A DNA stretch of 59,029 bases from Peptacetobacter sp900539645. Its GTDB lineage: Bacteria > Bacillota > Clostridia > Peptostreptococcales > Peptostreptococcaceae. Under the pieces are notes generated by a model. The model searched no databases. It was not told the origin of the DNA and was given only the letters and a program-made list of their open reading frames with translations. Of this stretch, positions 17,804 to 26,540 are shown piece after piece; position 1 is the first letter of the stretch; the number at the start of each line of letters is the position of its first letter. The position numbers and the translations under genes were made by a program. The stretch is taken from NCBI RefSeq assembly GCF_047807365.1, contig NZ_JBLOUI010000009.1, positions 1-59,029 on the forward strand, given 5' to 3'.

Positions 17804-18259
17804 ATGATAGTTGTTTCAGCTTGTTTAGTTGGAGAAAATTGCAAGTACAGTGGTGGAAATAATAGAAATGATGCGGTTTTAGGTTATTTAGAAGGAAAGG
17901 AATATATAACAATTTGTCCAGAGTGCACAGGAGGTCTTTCTACTCCAAGAGAGCCTGCAGAGATAATAGGTGGAGAAGGAAAAGATGTAATAGATGGAAA
18001 TTGTAAGGTTATATCTAGAGTGGGAGTAGATGTTACAAAAGAGTATATGAAGGGTGCTCAGATTAGTTTAGATGAGGCTAAGAAAAACAATGTTGAGTTA
18101 GCGATATTGAAAGAAGGAAGTCCTTCTTGTGGTGTTAATAAGATACACAATGGTGAGTTTAAAGGAATAAAGAAAGTTGGGAAAGGTGTAACTGCAGCAT
18201 TATTTGAAATGAACGGAATAAGAGCTATTAGCGAGAAAGATTTAGAACAGAAAAGATAA
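17804..18259 (+). CDS. DUF523-family protein
   Basis: 151 residues starting VSACLVGENCKYSGGNN, followed by CPECTGGLSTPREPAEI and LKEGSPSCGV. These cysteine-containing blocks define the DUF523 family. The function is not known; the paired Cys and SPSCG motif suggest a metal or thiol site. AGGAGG lies seven bases before the ATG. No cotranscribed partner: 180 bases without a gene follow, then argS. Confidence 0.8.
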   Translation: MIVVSACLVGENCKYSGGNNRNDAVLGYLEGKEYITICPECTGGLSTPREPAEIIGGEGKDVIDGNCKVISRVGVDVTKEYMKGAQISLDEAKKNNVELAILKEGSPSCGVNKIHNGEFKGIKKVGKGVTAALFEMNGIRAISEKDLEQKR

Positions 18260-18439
18260 AAATAAATGAAAATAAAAAATGATATATTAAATTGTCTAAA
18301 CACCTTGAAAAATAGTTGAAATTGTTTTAACATAGAGAGATAAGTGTAAGTATGTAAAATCGAAAAAATATGATTTTTGTACGGAAAATATAAAGAAAAT
18401 TAATAATATATAAAGAAAATATTTGAGGAGGAAGAAATA

Positions 18440-20137
18440 ATGGATTTTAAATTAGAAGTAGCTTCTGCTTTAAAGGAACAGATAGAAGACCTTACTTTAG
18501 AAGAAATACAGAGCTATATAGAAATACCACCTAATAAAGAAATGGGAGATTATGCATTCCCTTGTTTTAAATTAGCTAAAATATTTAGAAAAGCTCCAAA
18601 TATGATAGCTGAAGATATAGCAGGAAAGATAGAACCAAAAGGATCTATATCAAAAGTTGTTCAGTTAGGAGGATATGTGAACTTCTTCGTTGACAAATCA
18701 AAATTAGCTGAAACAGTTATAAATAAAGTTCTTACTGAAAAAGAAAACTACGGTAAAAGTGAATTAGGAAAAGGTAAAACTGTTGTAGTTGACTTCTCTT
18801 CTCCTAACATAGCAAAACCATTCCATATAGGACATATAAGAACTACAGTTATAGGTAATGCACTATACAAAATATACAATTCTCAGGGATACAATATGGT
18901 TAGAATAAACCATCTTGGTGACTACGGAACACAGTTCGGTAAATTAATAGTAGCATTCAAATTATGGGGAGATAAAGAAACAGTAGAAAGCAACCCAATA
19001 CCAGAATTATTAAAATTATACGTAAGATTCCACGATGAAGCTGAAGTACATCCAGAAATGGAAGATGAAGCTAGAGCATGGTTTACAAAACTAGAAAACG
19101 GTGATGAAGAAGCTAAAGCTTTATGGCAGTGGTTCAGAGATGAAAGTTTAAAAGAATTCTCAAGAGTTTACGACCTTTTAGACATAGAATTCGACTCATA
19201 CGCAGGAGAAAGTTTCTATTCAGATAAAATGGATAGAGTAATAGATTTAATAAAAGAAAAAGGATTACTAGAAGAATCTGAAGGAACAAATATAGTAAAT
19301 CTTGATGCATATAATTTAACTCCAGCTCTTATAACTAAAAAAGACGGTTCAACATTATATATGACAAGAGATTTAGCAGCTGCTATATACAGAAAAGAAA
19401 CTTATGATTTCGACAAATGTTTATATGTAGTTGGTTCTCAGCAGGCACTTCACTTCCAGCAGTTATTCAAAGTACTAGAACTTATGGGATACGAATGGTC
19501 TAAAGACCTTGTTCACGTTCCATTTGGTATGGTTGCTCTTGAAAGTGGAACAATGTCTACTAGAAAAGGTAGAGTAGTATTCCTTGAAGACGTTTTAAAA
19601 CAGGCAATAGAAAAAACTAAAGATATAATACTTACTAAGAATCCTAACGCTGAAAATGTTGATGAAATAGCTAAACAGGTAGGTGTAGGTGCAGTAGTAT
19701 TCCAGGAATTATCAAACAGCAGAATAAAAGACTACACATTCTCTTGGGATAAAACACTTAGCTTTGATGGAGAAACTGGACCTTATGTACAGTACACTCA
19801 CGCTAGATGTTGTGCAGTATTAAGAAAAGCTAACGAAGAGGTTACTTCTGATATAGATTACAGCCTACTTTCTGATGAAGGAAGCTCAGAAGTTCTAAAA
19901 GTTATAGAATCATTCAACAAATGTATACTTGCATCAATGAAGAAAAATGAGCCTCATATAGTAACAAGATTTGTACTAGATCTTGCTCAGGCATTCAATA
20001 AATTCTATCATGACAACCCAATACTTGTAGATGATGCGGAATTAAGAAAAGCAAGACTTGCTCTTGTTGAAGCTACAAGACAGTCAATAGAAAATGGTCT
20101 TGCATTATTAGGAATGCACGCACCACATAAAATGTAG
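18440..20137 (+). CDS. argS: Arginyl-tRNA synthetase
   Basis: Class I synthetase of 565 residues, normal length. The HIGH motif is at 129-132 in AKPFHIGHIRT, an N-terminal Add-1 domain precedes it, and MSTRKGR represents the KMSKS-like loop. DALR-type anticodon-binding helices fill the C-terminal 120 residues, ending LLGMHAPHKM. The ribosome site GAGGAGG is before ATG 18440. The codon use is biased as for a highly expressed gene. No T-box precedes it, although a T-box that may read Arg sits before the ABC transporter at 55613. Confidence 0.95.
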   Translation: MDFKLEVASALKEQIEDLTLEEIQSYIEIPPNKEMGDYAFPCFKLAKIFRKAPNMIAEDIAGKIEPKGSISKVVQLGGYVNFFVDKSKLAETVINKVLTEKENYGKSELGKGKTVVVDFSSPNIAKPFHIGHIRTTVIGNALYKIYNSQGYNMVRINHLGDYGTQFGKLIVAFKLWGDKETVESNPIPELLKLYVRFHDEAEVHPEMEDEARAWFTKLENGDEEAKALWQWFRDESLKEFSRVYDLLDIEFDSYAGESFYSDKMDRVIDLIKEKGLLEESEGTNIVNLDAYNLTPALITKKDGSTLYMTRDLAAAIYRKETYDFDKCLYVVGSQQALHFQQLFKVLELMGYEWSKDLVHVPFGMVALESGTMSTRKGRVVFLEDVLKQAIEKTKDIILTKNPNAENVDEIAKQVGVGAVVFQELSNSRIKDYTFSWDKTLSFDGETGPYVQYTHARCCAVLRKANEEVTSDIDYSLLSDEGSSEVLKVIESFNKCILASMKKNEPHIVTRFVLDLAQAFNKFYHDNPILVDDAELRKARLALVEATRQSIENGLALLGMHAPHKM

Positions 20138-20169
20138 TTTTTAGATTTAAAGTAGTTTAGAGTAAAGAG

Positions 20170-20199
20170 AGAGGTTTATTTTTATAAGCCTCTTTTTTT
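20170..20199 (+). terminator. Terminator after argS
   Basis: AGAGGTTTAT (20170-20179) pairs with ATAAGCCTCT (20184-20193), followed by seven T. Confidence 0.85.
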
Positions 20200-20216
20200 A
20201 AATTAGAGGTGAAATT

Positions 20217-21143
20217 ATGGAAAATCAAATAGATAGTATTGTAAAAAATGCCTATATAAGTGCGTTTGATACAGATAGTGATATAATAAAAATGTTGATG
20301 CTTGTAAATACAAAATGTTTGATAGATGATTTTAAGCAGAGATATTTATTTGTAGATAATAACAGACTTAGAGATGAGCTTAGATATTATAAGTTTTATG
20401 GAGCTGAGTACAATGGTGAAAATCTTTTAAATATTTTTCTTCCGGTAATATTGGGAAATAATGCTGGAGAAAAATGTGATAAAGAGCTTGTTGAGCTTGT
20501 AAAAAAATATGTAATGTATTTTAAGATTGAAAATAAATATAGTGAATATTTAATTGCAACGTTGATTTACAGTGAATTAATTCATAATTTATTAAAAAAT
20601 CCATCTATTGAGTATGATGAGATAATGGACATGATAAAAGAAAGAGTGATTTCTTTAAATATAGATATGGAAAAATCTGATGTTGTAAAATTCCAGATGT
20701 ACAGAATTGGTCTTATAAAAACTATAGATGAGTATAAAGATGGAAAAAGAGATTCTAGTGATGATATATGCTCAGGATTACTTGATGCTATTTTTGATAT
20801 ATATGTAGAGGATAGAGAGGAAAAGTCTGATATAGATTCAATAAAAAAAGTCCTATTCTCGCTATTAGGTCAAAAGATTTCAACGGAAATAGAGAATATA
20901 GACTTTGTGGATTCCATGGCTGAATATACTGTAAAACTTAAAAAATATAAAATTAATAAAAAAGAGTATCATGCTAAGGCAAATCCTCTGGAAATTATTT
21001 CGTTAAATGAGGGTGATTCGATTCAAGACCCTATATTAAACAAGCTTACAGTAAAATCAAAGATTATAAATGGAAATTTATTAAAAATAAATGTGCAAGC
21101 TAAATCAGGAGAGTACTGCTTTAGATTTGCTAAAAAATCTTAA
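20217..21143 (+). CDS. Uncharacterised protein, mostly helical
   Basis: 308 residues that I do not recognise. No signal peptide or membrane segment. The first 240 residues look all-helical, acidic and rich in Lys, Glu and Ile, and the last 65 (from about 245) look like a small beta domain (SKIINGNLLKINVQAKSGEYCFRF). The start ATG 20217 follows AGAGGTGAAATT. It is convergent with the small minus-strand gene at 21150, which begins only seven bases past its stop. Codon use is normal for the window, so it is not obviously foreign. Confidence 0.6.
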   Translation: MENQIDSIVKNAYISAFDTDSDIIKMLMLVNTKCLIDDFKQRYLFVDNNRLRDELRYYKFYGAEYNGENLLNIFLPVILGNNAGEKCDKELVELVKKYVMYFKIENKYSEYLIATLIYSELIHNLLKNPSIEYDEIMDMIKERVISLNIDMEKSDVVKFQMYRIGLIKTIDEYKDGKRDSSDDICSGLLDAIFDIYVEDREEKSDIDSIKKVLFSLLGQKISTEIENIDFVDSMAEYTVKLKKYKINKKEYHAKANPLEIISLNEGDSIQDPILNKLTVKSKIINGNLLKINVQAKSGEYCFRFAKKS

Positions 21144-21149
21144 TTAGAA

Positions 21150-21353
21150 TTATTCTGATTTAGATTCGATATAAGAAAGAAATTCTTCTTCAGTTGTTTC
21201 AGTAAGGAAACAAAGCTCTTTTACAAGATTATTTCTAAGATCGCCAAATACATTTAGTTTAGTATTTTCGTTAGTGTATTCAAGGGCTTTTATTATAAGA
21301 AGAAGATCTTGAACAGATAAATCATTAAGTGAGACTTTTTCGAATTTTTCCAT
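21150..21353 (-). CDS. Small uncharacterised acidic protein
   Basis: 67 residues beginning MEKFEKVSLNDLSVQDLLLI and ending in an acidic tail (EEEFLSYIESKSE). The start is placed at the complement of 21351-21353 because AAAGGA lies eight bases before it; a seven-codon upstream extension has no ribosome site. It is convergent with the gene at 20217 and divergent from the radical SAM gene. No family recognised. Confidence 0.55.
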   Translation of the reverse strand: MEKFEKVSLNDLSVQDLLLIIKALEYTNENTKLNVFGDLRNNLVKELCFLTETTEEEFLSYIESKSE

Positions 21354-21524
21354 GATAGCTATCCTTTCTGTCAAAATAGACGATTATAATATATTACCTA
21401 CAATTATTATAATAATAAAATAAAGAACAAAATACAAGGAAAGAAGAGAATGTTGCAATATTAAACTGAAATAGATGAAAATATTGCAAAAATAAATATA
21501 AAAAGAATTTTGGAGGGTGATTTT

Positions 21525-23279
21525 TTGAAGATATTACTTACAACCCTTAACTCTAAATTTATACACACAAATTTAGCGATAAGATATTTAAAAGAATTTG
21601 CAAAAGACGTGCAGGAAACAGAAATAAGAGAGTATACGATAAATAATCAAGCTGATTATATTTTAAAAGATATATACAAAGGTGGCTACGATGCTGTATT
21701 TTTCTCAGTATATATTTGGAATGTTGTAGATATAATGAGCCTTTGTGAAAATTTAAAAAAGGTTATGCCTAATTTAATAATAGGTTTAGGTGGACCTGAG
21801 GTTAGTTACGACAGCGAAAATTTAATGAAAGAAAATAAATTCATAGATTATATTTTATACGGCGAAGGTGAGGTTACATTTAGAGATGTTTGCCTTATGT
21901 TAAACGGCAAAATGAATGCAGCTGATATAAAAGGTCTTGTTTGGAGAGATGGTGATAAGGTTGTTGTCAATGAAGAAAGACCTTATCTACAGGATTTAGA
22001 TTTAATACCAAGTCCATACGACAATATGGATCCTAAAGAATACGAAAATAGAATAGTTTACTATGAATCTTCAAGAGGATGTCCATTTAACTGTCAGTAC
22101 TGCCTATCTTCAGCTATAAAAGGACTTAGATACTTTAGTTTAGATAGGGTTAAAAAAGATTTAAAAAATCTTATAGATGCTAGAGTTGCTCAGATAAAAT
22201 TTATAGATAGAACTTTCAATGCTAAGAAAAAAACTGCTATGGATATAATGAAATTCCTTATGGAAAACGATAATGGGTTTACAACATACCATTTTGAGGT
22301 AACTGCTCATTTAATTGATGATGAGATGTTGGAGTTCTTAAAAGATTGTAAACCAGGATTATTCCAGTTTGAAATAGGTGTTCAGTCTACAGACCAAAAT
22401 GTACTTGAGGCGTGTGGAAGAAAAGACGACTTTGTAAAATTATCTAAAGTTGTAAAACAGATAGAATCTTATAAAAATATACATCAGCACTTAGATTTAA
22501 TAGCAGGGTTACCTTATGAAGGGTATAAAGGATTTGAAAAATCTTTCAATGATGTATATAACTTAGGAATAGAGCAACTTCAGTTAGGATTTTTAAAGAT
22601 GATAAAGGGAACTGGAATAAGAAAAACTGCAGATATGCATGGATTTGAATATAAATCATATCCACCATATGAAGTATTATCAAATAAATATATTTCTTAT
22701 GGGGAAATATTAAAACTAAAAGATATCGAGGAAATGGTTGAAAGATACTACAACTCAGGAAACTTTAGAATGTCTATGGAATTTATTGTAAAGAGATATT
22801 ATAGAGAATCTCCATTTAAATTCTATGAAGAATTTGCAGAGTATCACGATTCAAATGGATATTTTGATGCAGGTCAGGGAAAAAATCAGAACTACAAAAT
22901 TTTATTAGATTTCTATGAAGAAAAAATTGGAGAGGATATAGAATTGTTTAGAGATATTCTAAAATACGATTATGTATCTCTTGGAAAAACTAGCAATGTA
23001 CCGGATTTCTTTGTTAGAAATTATCCTGAGGACTTTAAAAATAGATGTCATGTATTCCTTCAGGATGACGAAAATGTTAAGAAGTATATTCCAAAACACT
23101 TCAATACCCCAGCTAAAATGATAATAAAATATGTACAGTTTGAGCCATTTAGATACGATGTAGAGGCTTTAAAAGAAAATATTATGATAAATCCTGAAAA
23201 GATTGACAATATAGTTATGTTCGATTATGATATTTCAAAGATATTTGAAAAATCTCTATCATATAGAGTAGAAATTTAG
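21525..23279 (+). CDS. B12-binding-domain radical SAM protein (DUF4080-like)
   Basis: 584 residues. The N-terminal 150 residues have a cobalamin-binding-like Rossmann layout (LGGPEVSYDSENL). The radical SAM core carries the cluster motif RGCPFNCQYC (Cys186, Cys190, Cys193), then FIDRTFNA and FEIGVQSTD. The C-terminal region resembles DUF4080. TTG 21525 is used because GGAGGG at 21512-21517 precedes it; the frame extends upstream through that site. Substrate unknown. A TPR gene follows by 32 bases and is probably cotranscribed. Confidence 0.8.
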   Translation: MKILLTTLNSKFIHTNLAIRYLKEFAKDVQETEIREYTINNQADYILKDIYKGGYDAVFFSVYIWNVVDIMSLCENLKKVMPNLIIGLGGPEVSYDSENLMKENKFIDYILYGEGEVTFRDVCLMLNGKMNAADIKGLVWRDGDKVVVNEERPYLQDLDLIPSPYDNMDPKEYENRIVYYESSRGCPFNCQYCLSSAIKGLRYFSLDRVKKDLKNLIDARVAQIKFIDRTFNAKKKTAMDIMKFLMENDNGFTTYHFEVTAHLIDDEMLEFLKDCKPGLFQFEIGVQSTDQNVLEACGRKDDFVKLSKVVKQIESYKNIHQHLDLIAGLPYEGYKGFEKSFNDVYNLGIEQLQLGFLKMIKGTGIRKTADMHGFEYKSYPPYEVLSNKYISYGEILKLKDIEEMVERYYNSGNFRMSMEFIVKRYYRESPFKFYEEFAEYHDSNGYFDAGQGKNQNYKILLDFYEEKIGEDIELFRDILKYDYVSLGKTSNVPDFFVRNYPEDFKNRCHVFLQDDENVKKYIPKHFNTPAKMIIKYVQFEPFRYDVEALKENIMINPEKIDNIVMFDYDISKIFEKSLSYRVEI

Positions 23280-23311
23280 TTGAATATACAAAAAAGGAAA
23301 GGTGAATAAAT

Positions 23312-24457
23312 ATGAAATATAAAATAGAAAAATACCTTCTTAAAAAGACAGATGAGCTTGCTTTTATAACTCTGAAAGCAGACGGAGATTTTAAGATAAA
23401 AGGATATGATATTCCTGCAGAAGGGCTTGATGTTCCAATAAAAAATGAGGTCCTTGTAAAAGGAATAAAAGACAAAACTGCTCAGGAAAGTTTAAACTCT
23501 ATGTCTATAGCAGACGCGATGATTTATATAATGGGGATAGATTCTACATTTAAATACAATGAAGAATATGATAAATTTATCGAAGCACTTGCTAAAGGAT
23601 TAGATTTAGACTTAAAAGCATATATGGGATATATGTCTAATAAATACTTTGAAATAGGTGAATACACAGATTCATTAATATATATGAAATCATTAGTAAA
23701 TAAATATCCAGAAGATGTAAATGGACTATATCACTATGCTATAATTTGTCAGCAGATAGCAGAACAGTACAAAAAAGACGAGGATGCAAAAGCGGTAAAT
23801 GACTTTTTACTTGATGCACTTGATAAATTAGAAAGAATAATAAATATAGATCCAAAATTTGGTCCAGCTTACTATCAGTTAGGTTACCATTATTACAACC
23901 AGGATCAGTATATAAAATCTAAATTAACTTGGGAAGAAGCTTTAAAATTAGACTTAGATGATGATATAATAGCCGAAATTCAGGATAATTTAGGTAAGAT
24001 GGACTACAAAGTTCAGTATGAAGAAGGATATACTCTAGTTCTTTCTGGAAAATGCGAAGAAGGTTTAGAAAAACTTCTTCCATTAGAAGATGAATTCCCA
24101 GATTGGTGGAACTTATTATTTATGATAGCACTTGGATATAAAGGTATGGCTGATATTGAAAATGCCCAGAAATACTTTGAAAAGATACTAGTGTTAAGAC
24201 CAACTCAGGTGGATACACTTGTTGAAATGGGACTTTTAGAAGCTCAGAAATACAATCTTGAAGGAGCTATAGAATACTTTGAAAAGGCTGCTAAGCTTAG
24301 AAAAGAAGATCCAGAGATACTTTGTAATCTAGGAATGGCATATTTCAATAATGGAAATATGGATGATGCAGCTTATTACATAGAAAGAGCTTATGAACTT
24401 GATCCAATGGATGAGGTTACAAATGCTTGTTTAAGAGAATTAAATAAATATAGATAA
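23312..24457 (+). CDS. Tetratricopeptide-repeat protein
   Basis: 381 residues, no signal peptide. At least five TPR units are visible from about residue 105 to the end, such as FGPAYYQLGYHYYNQDQYIK, NLEGAIEYFEKAAKLRKEDP and GNMDDAAYYIERAYELDPMD. The first 100 residues form a separate domain without repeats. It is likely a cytoplasmic scaffold. It lies directly downstream of the radical SAM gene and before hairpin element B. Confidence 0.8.
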   Translation: MKYKIEKYLLKKTDELAFITLKADGDFKIKGYDIPAEGLDVPIKNEVLVKGIKDKTAQESLNSMSIADAMIYIMGIDSTFKYNEEYDKFIEALAKGLDLDLKAYMGYMSNKYFEIGEYTDSLIYMKSLVNKYPEDVNGLYHYAIICQQIAEQYKKDEDAKAVNDFLLDALDKLERIINIDPKFGPAYYQLGYHYYNQDQYIKSKLTWEEALKLDLDDDIIAEIQDNLGKMDYKVQYEEGYTLVLSGKCEEGLEKLLPLEDEFPDWWNLLFMIALGYKGMADIENAQKYFEKILVLRPTQVDTLVEMGLLEAQKYNLEGAIEYFEKAAKLRKEDPEILCNLGMAYFNNGNMDDAAYYIERAYELDPMDEVTNACLRELNKYR

Positions 24458-24463
24458 AAATCG

Positions 24464-24567
24464 TGAGAATAAAAAATAACTATACTCGTTTCCTGGCTTC
24501 AGATACGGCTTAGCCTACGCCTGCAGATAGTCAACGAGTTATAGTTATTTTTTTATTCTCATTTTTT
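24464..24567 (+). repeat. Long hairpin element B (structured loop, terminator-like)
   Basis: Arms at about 24464-24490 and 24533-24561 match over some 27 bp with two single-base gaps, and a T run follows. The 42-base loop is GC-rich in contrast to its surroundings. It opens with GGCTTC (24495) and closes with CTGCAGAT (24521), the same two motifs at the same places as in element A, and it holds GGCTTAGCC flanked by TACGGC/TACGCC. The remainder of the gap to 24765 is AT-rich, with nothing that I can identify beyond a possible promoter. Confidence 0.6.
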
Positions 24568-24765
24568 ATTTATATTTATTGTTAATTCTCTCAAACAAGC
24601 ATTTTGTATAATGAGAGTAGGAAATATTTATAAGTTTTGAAAATATTTAATCATTTTTGAGTCTTAGAAATAAATTATGTGATATTTTTTCTTGTAATTT
24701 ACTTATTTATGAAAAAGTTATAAACTTATATTAGTAGAATTTTTTTTAGGGAGAGGGTCGAGATT

Positions 24766-25440
24766 TTGGAAAAGATTAAGAAGAGTGAGAGAGTGAGTTT
24801 GTTTAGACTAATTAGATTGTTTGCAGGATTTTTTATAGGTGCTACAGGTACGGTATTTATGATAAATGCAAATATCGGAGTTGCACCATGGGATGTGTTG
24901 CATATAGGTATTTCAGAAATGTTTGGAATTACTATAGGTCAGGCATCTATTATGGTTTCTCTGTTGGTTATAATTTTGGACCAGATATCTGGAGAGTATA
25001 TTGGGTGGGGAACTGTTTTAAATATGATATTCTTTGGATTGTTCATAGATTTAATAATGTATATGGACTTTGTTCCACATACTAATGGATTTTTAATGAG
25101 TGTTTCTATGGTGATAATAGGTCTTACACTGCTTTCTATATGTATGTGGTGGTATATAGGTGCTGGAATGGGTTCGGGGCCGAGAGATGGTATGATGCTT
25201 TTATTCCATAGAAGAACAGGAAAACCTATTGGACTTATAAGAAGTTGTATAGAGGTAATAGTATTAATTATAGGGTACTTCCTTGGAGGACCTGTTGGAG
25301 TAGGAACTCTTTTGAGTGCATTTGGAATGGGAGTTGTTATGCGGATTGTATTTAGAATAGTTAATTTCGATGCAAAAGAAGTAAAACATCAGTATATAGA
25401 GTGTTTAATATCTAAGGATAAAAGAGAGAATATAGGATAA
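24766..25440 (+). CDS. YczE/YyaS/YitT-family membrane protein
   Basis: 224 residues with five or six membrane segments. The family look is in the N-terminal half: GTVFMINANIGVAPWDVLHIGIS, then MGSGPRDGMMLL. The function of the family is not established. TTG 24766 follows GGGAGAGGG. It is a separate unit from the TPR gene, since element B lies between them. Confidence 0.75.
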   Translation: MEKIKKSERVSLFRLIRLFAGFFIGATGTVFMINANIGVAPWDVLHIGISEMFGITIGQASIMVSLLVIILDQISGEYIGWGTVLNMIFFGLFIDLIMYMDFVPHTNGFLMSVSMVIIGLTLLSICMWWYIGAGMGSGPRDGMMLLFHRRTGKPIGLIRSCIEVIVLIIGYFLGGPVGVGTLLSAFGMGVVMRIVFRIVNFDAKEVKHQYIECLISKDKRENIG

Positions 25441-25476
25441 AATATTTATTATAAAAATTACATCTGGAGGTGGAGT

Positions 25477-26382
25477 ATGATAAAAAAATTAGACGATATT
25501 TTCGATGAGCTAAAATCTTGTGATAAAAAAGCTGTTCTTTCTGTAGCTGCTGCACATGATGAGGAAGTTTTACTAGCTGTTAAAGATGCTTGTGATATGA
25601 ATATAATTAAAGCTATTCTTATCGGTGAAGAAGAAAAGATTAGAAAAATAGCTAGTGAAATTAATTTTGATTTAAGTGACGTAGAAGTCATAAATGAAAG
25701 TGATTTAAAACTATGTGCTGAAAAAGCTGTAAAATTGGTATCATCTGGTAAAGCTGACTACGTTATGAAAGGTCTGTTAGATACTTCTATAATATTAAAA
25801 GAAGTATTAAATAAAGAATATGGACTTAGAACAGATAGCTTACTAAGTCATGTTATGATTTATGAAGTTCCTTCTTATCATAAACTTTTGATACTAACTG
25901 ATGGAGGAATGAATATAGATCCAGATGTATCTCAGAAAAAGAAAATTGCAGATAATGCTATAAAAGCTGCAAAATCTCTAGGAATAGAAAATGTAAAAGT
26001 TGCTTGTCTAGCAGCTAAGGAGAAAGTAAATCCTAAAATGCAGGCAACATTAGATGCAGACGAACTGAAATCTATGTGTAAGGATGGAATGTTCGGAAAT
26101 GGGGTTGTTGTTGAAGGGCCAATAGCATTTGACTTAGCTGTTTCTAAAGAAGCATGTAAAATAAAAGGATATGAAAGTGAAGTAGGTGGAGATGCTGATA
26201 TTCTACTTGTTCCAACTATAGAAACAGGTAATGGAATAGGTAAAGCACTTACATATATGGCAAATGCAAAGTCTGCAGGTATAATAATGGGAGCAAAAGC
26301 ACCAATTGTACTAGTTTCAAGAGCTGATACACATGAGTCAAAACTATACTCTATAGCATATGGAGCTATAGCTGCAAAATAG
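25477..26382 (+). CDS. ptb: Phosphate butyryltransferase / phosphate acetyltransferase family
   Basis: 301 residues of the phosphate acyltransferase family: YVMKGLLDTSIILKEVLNKE, LLILTDGGMNIDPD, and the C-terminal LVPTIETGNGIGKALTYMANAKSAGIIMGAKAP are typical of Ptb. It would interconvert butyryl-CoA (or another acyl-CoA) and acyl phosphate in fermentation. No butyrate kinase gene is adjacent, which is unusual because ptb and buk are normally paired. Strong ribosome site GGAGGTGG before ATG 25477. Confidence 0.8.
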   Translation: MIKKLDDIFDELKSCDKKAVLSVAAAHDEEVLLAVKDACDMNIIKAILIGEEEKIRKIASEINFDLSDVEVINESDLKLCAEKAVKLVSSGKADYVMKGLLDTSIILKEVLNKEYGLRTDSLLSHVMIYEVPSYHKLLILTDGGMNIDPDVSQKKKIADNAIKAAKSLGIENVKVACLAAKEKVNPKMQATLDADELKSMCKDGMFGNGVVVEGPIAFDLAVSKEACKIKGYESEVGGDADILLVPTIETGNGIGKALTYMANAKSAGIIMGAKAPIVLVSRADTHESKLYSIAYGAIAAK

Positions 26383-26443
26383 AACAACAATAATAAAAAA
26401 GACGCGATTAAATATAATAATAAGAATGATTATAAAAAAATAC

Positions 26444-26472
26444 TTGAAATTATTCGTGTTTTTGAATATAAT
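26444..26472 (+). promoter_or_regulatory. Promoter of fhs
   Basis: TTGAAA 26444-26449, a 17-base spacer, then TATAAT 26467-26472; 69 bases before the fhs start codon. Confidence 0.7.
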
Positions 26473-26540
26473 CTAATTATAAAGACGTAAAAAAATATTT
26501 TTATCTATAAAATCAAAATTATTAGTTGGAGGGAATTAAC

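Noticed and set aside
25932..26390. 152-codon minus-strand ORF opposite ptb
   Set aside because: Shadow of the Ptb reading frame; no independent evidence.
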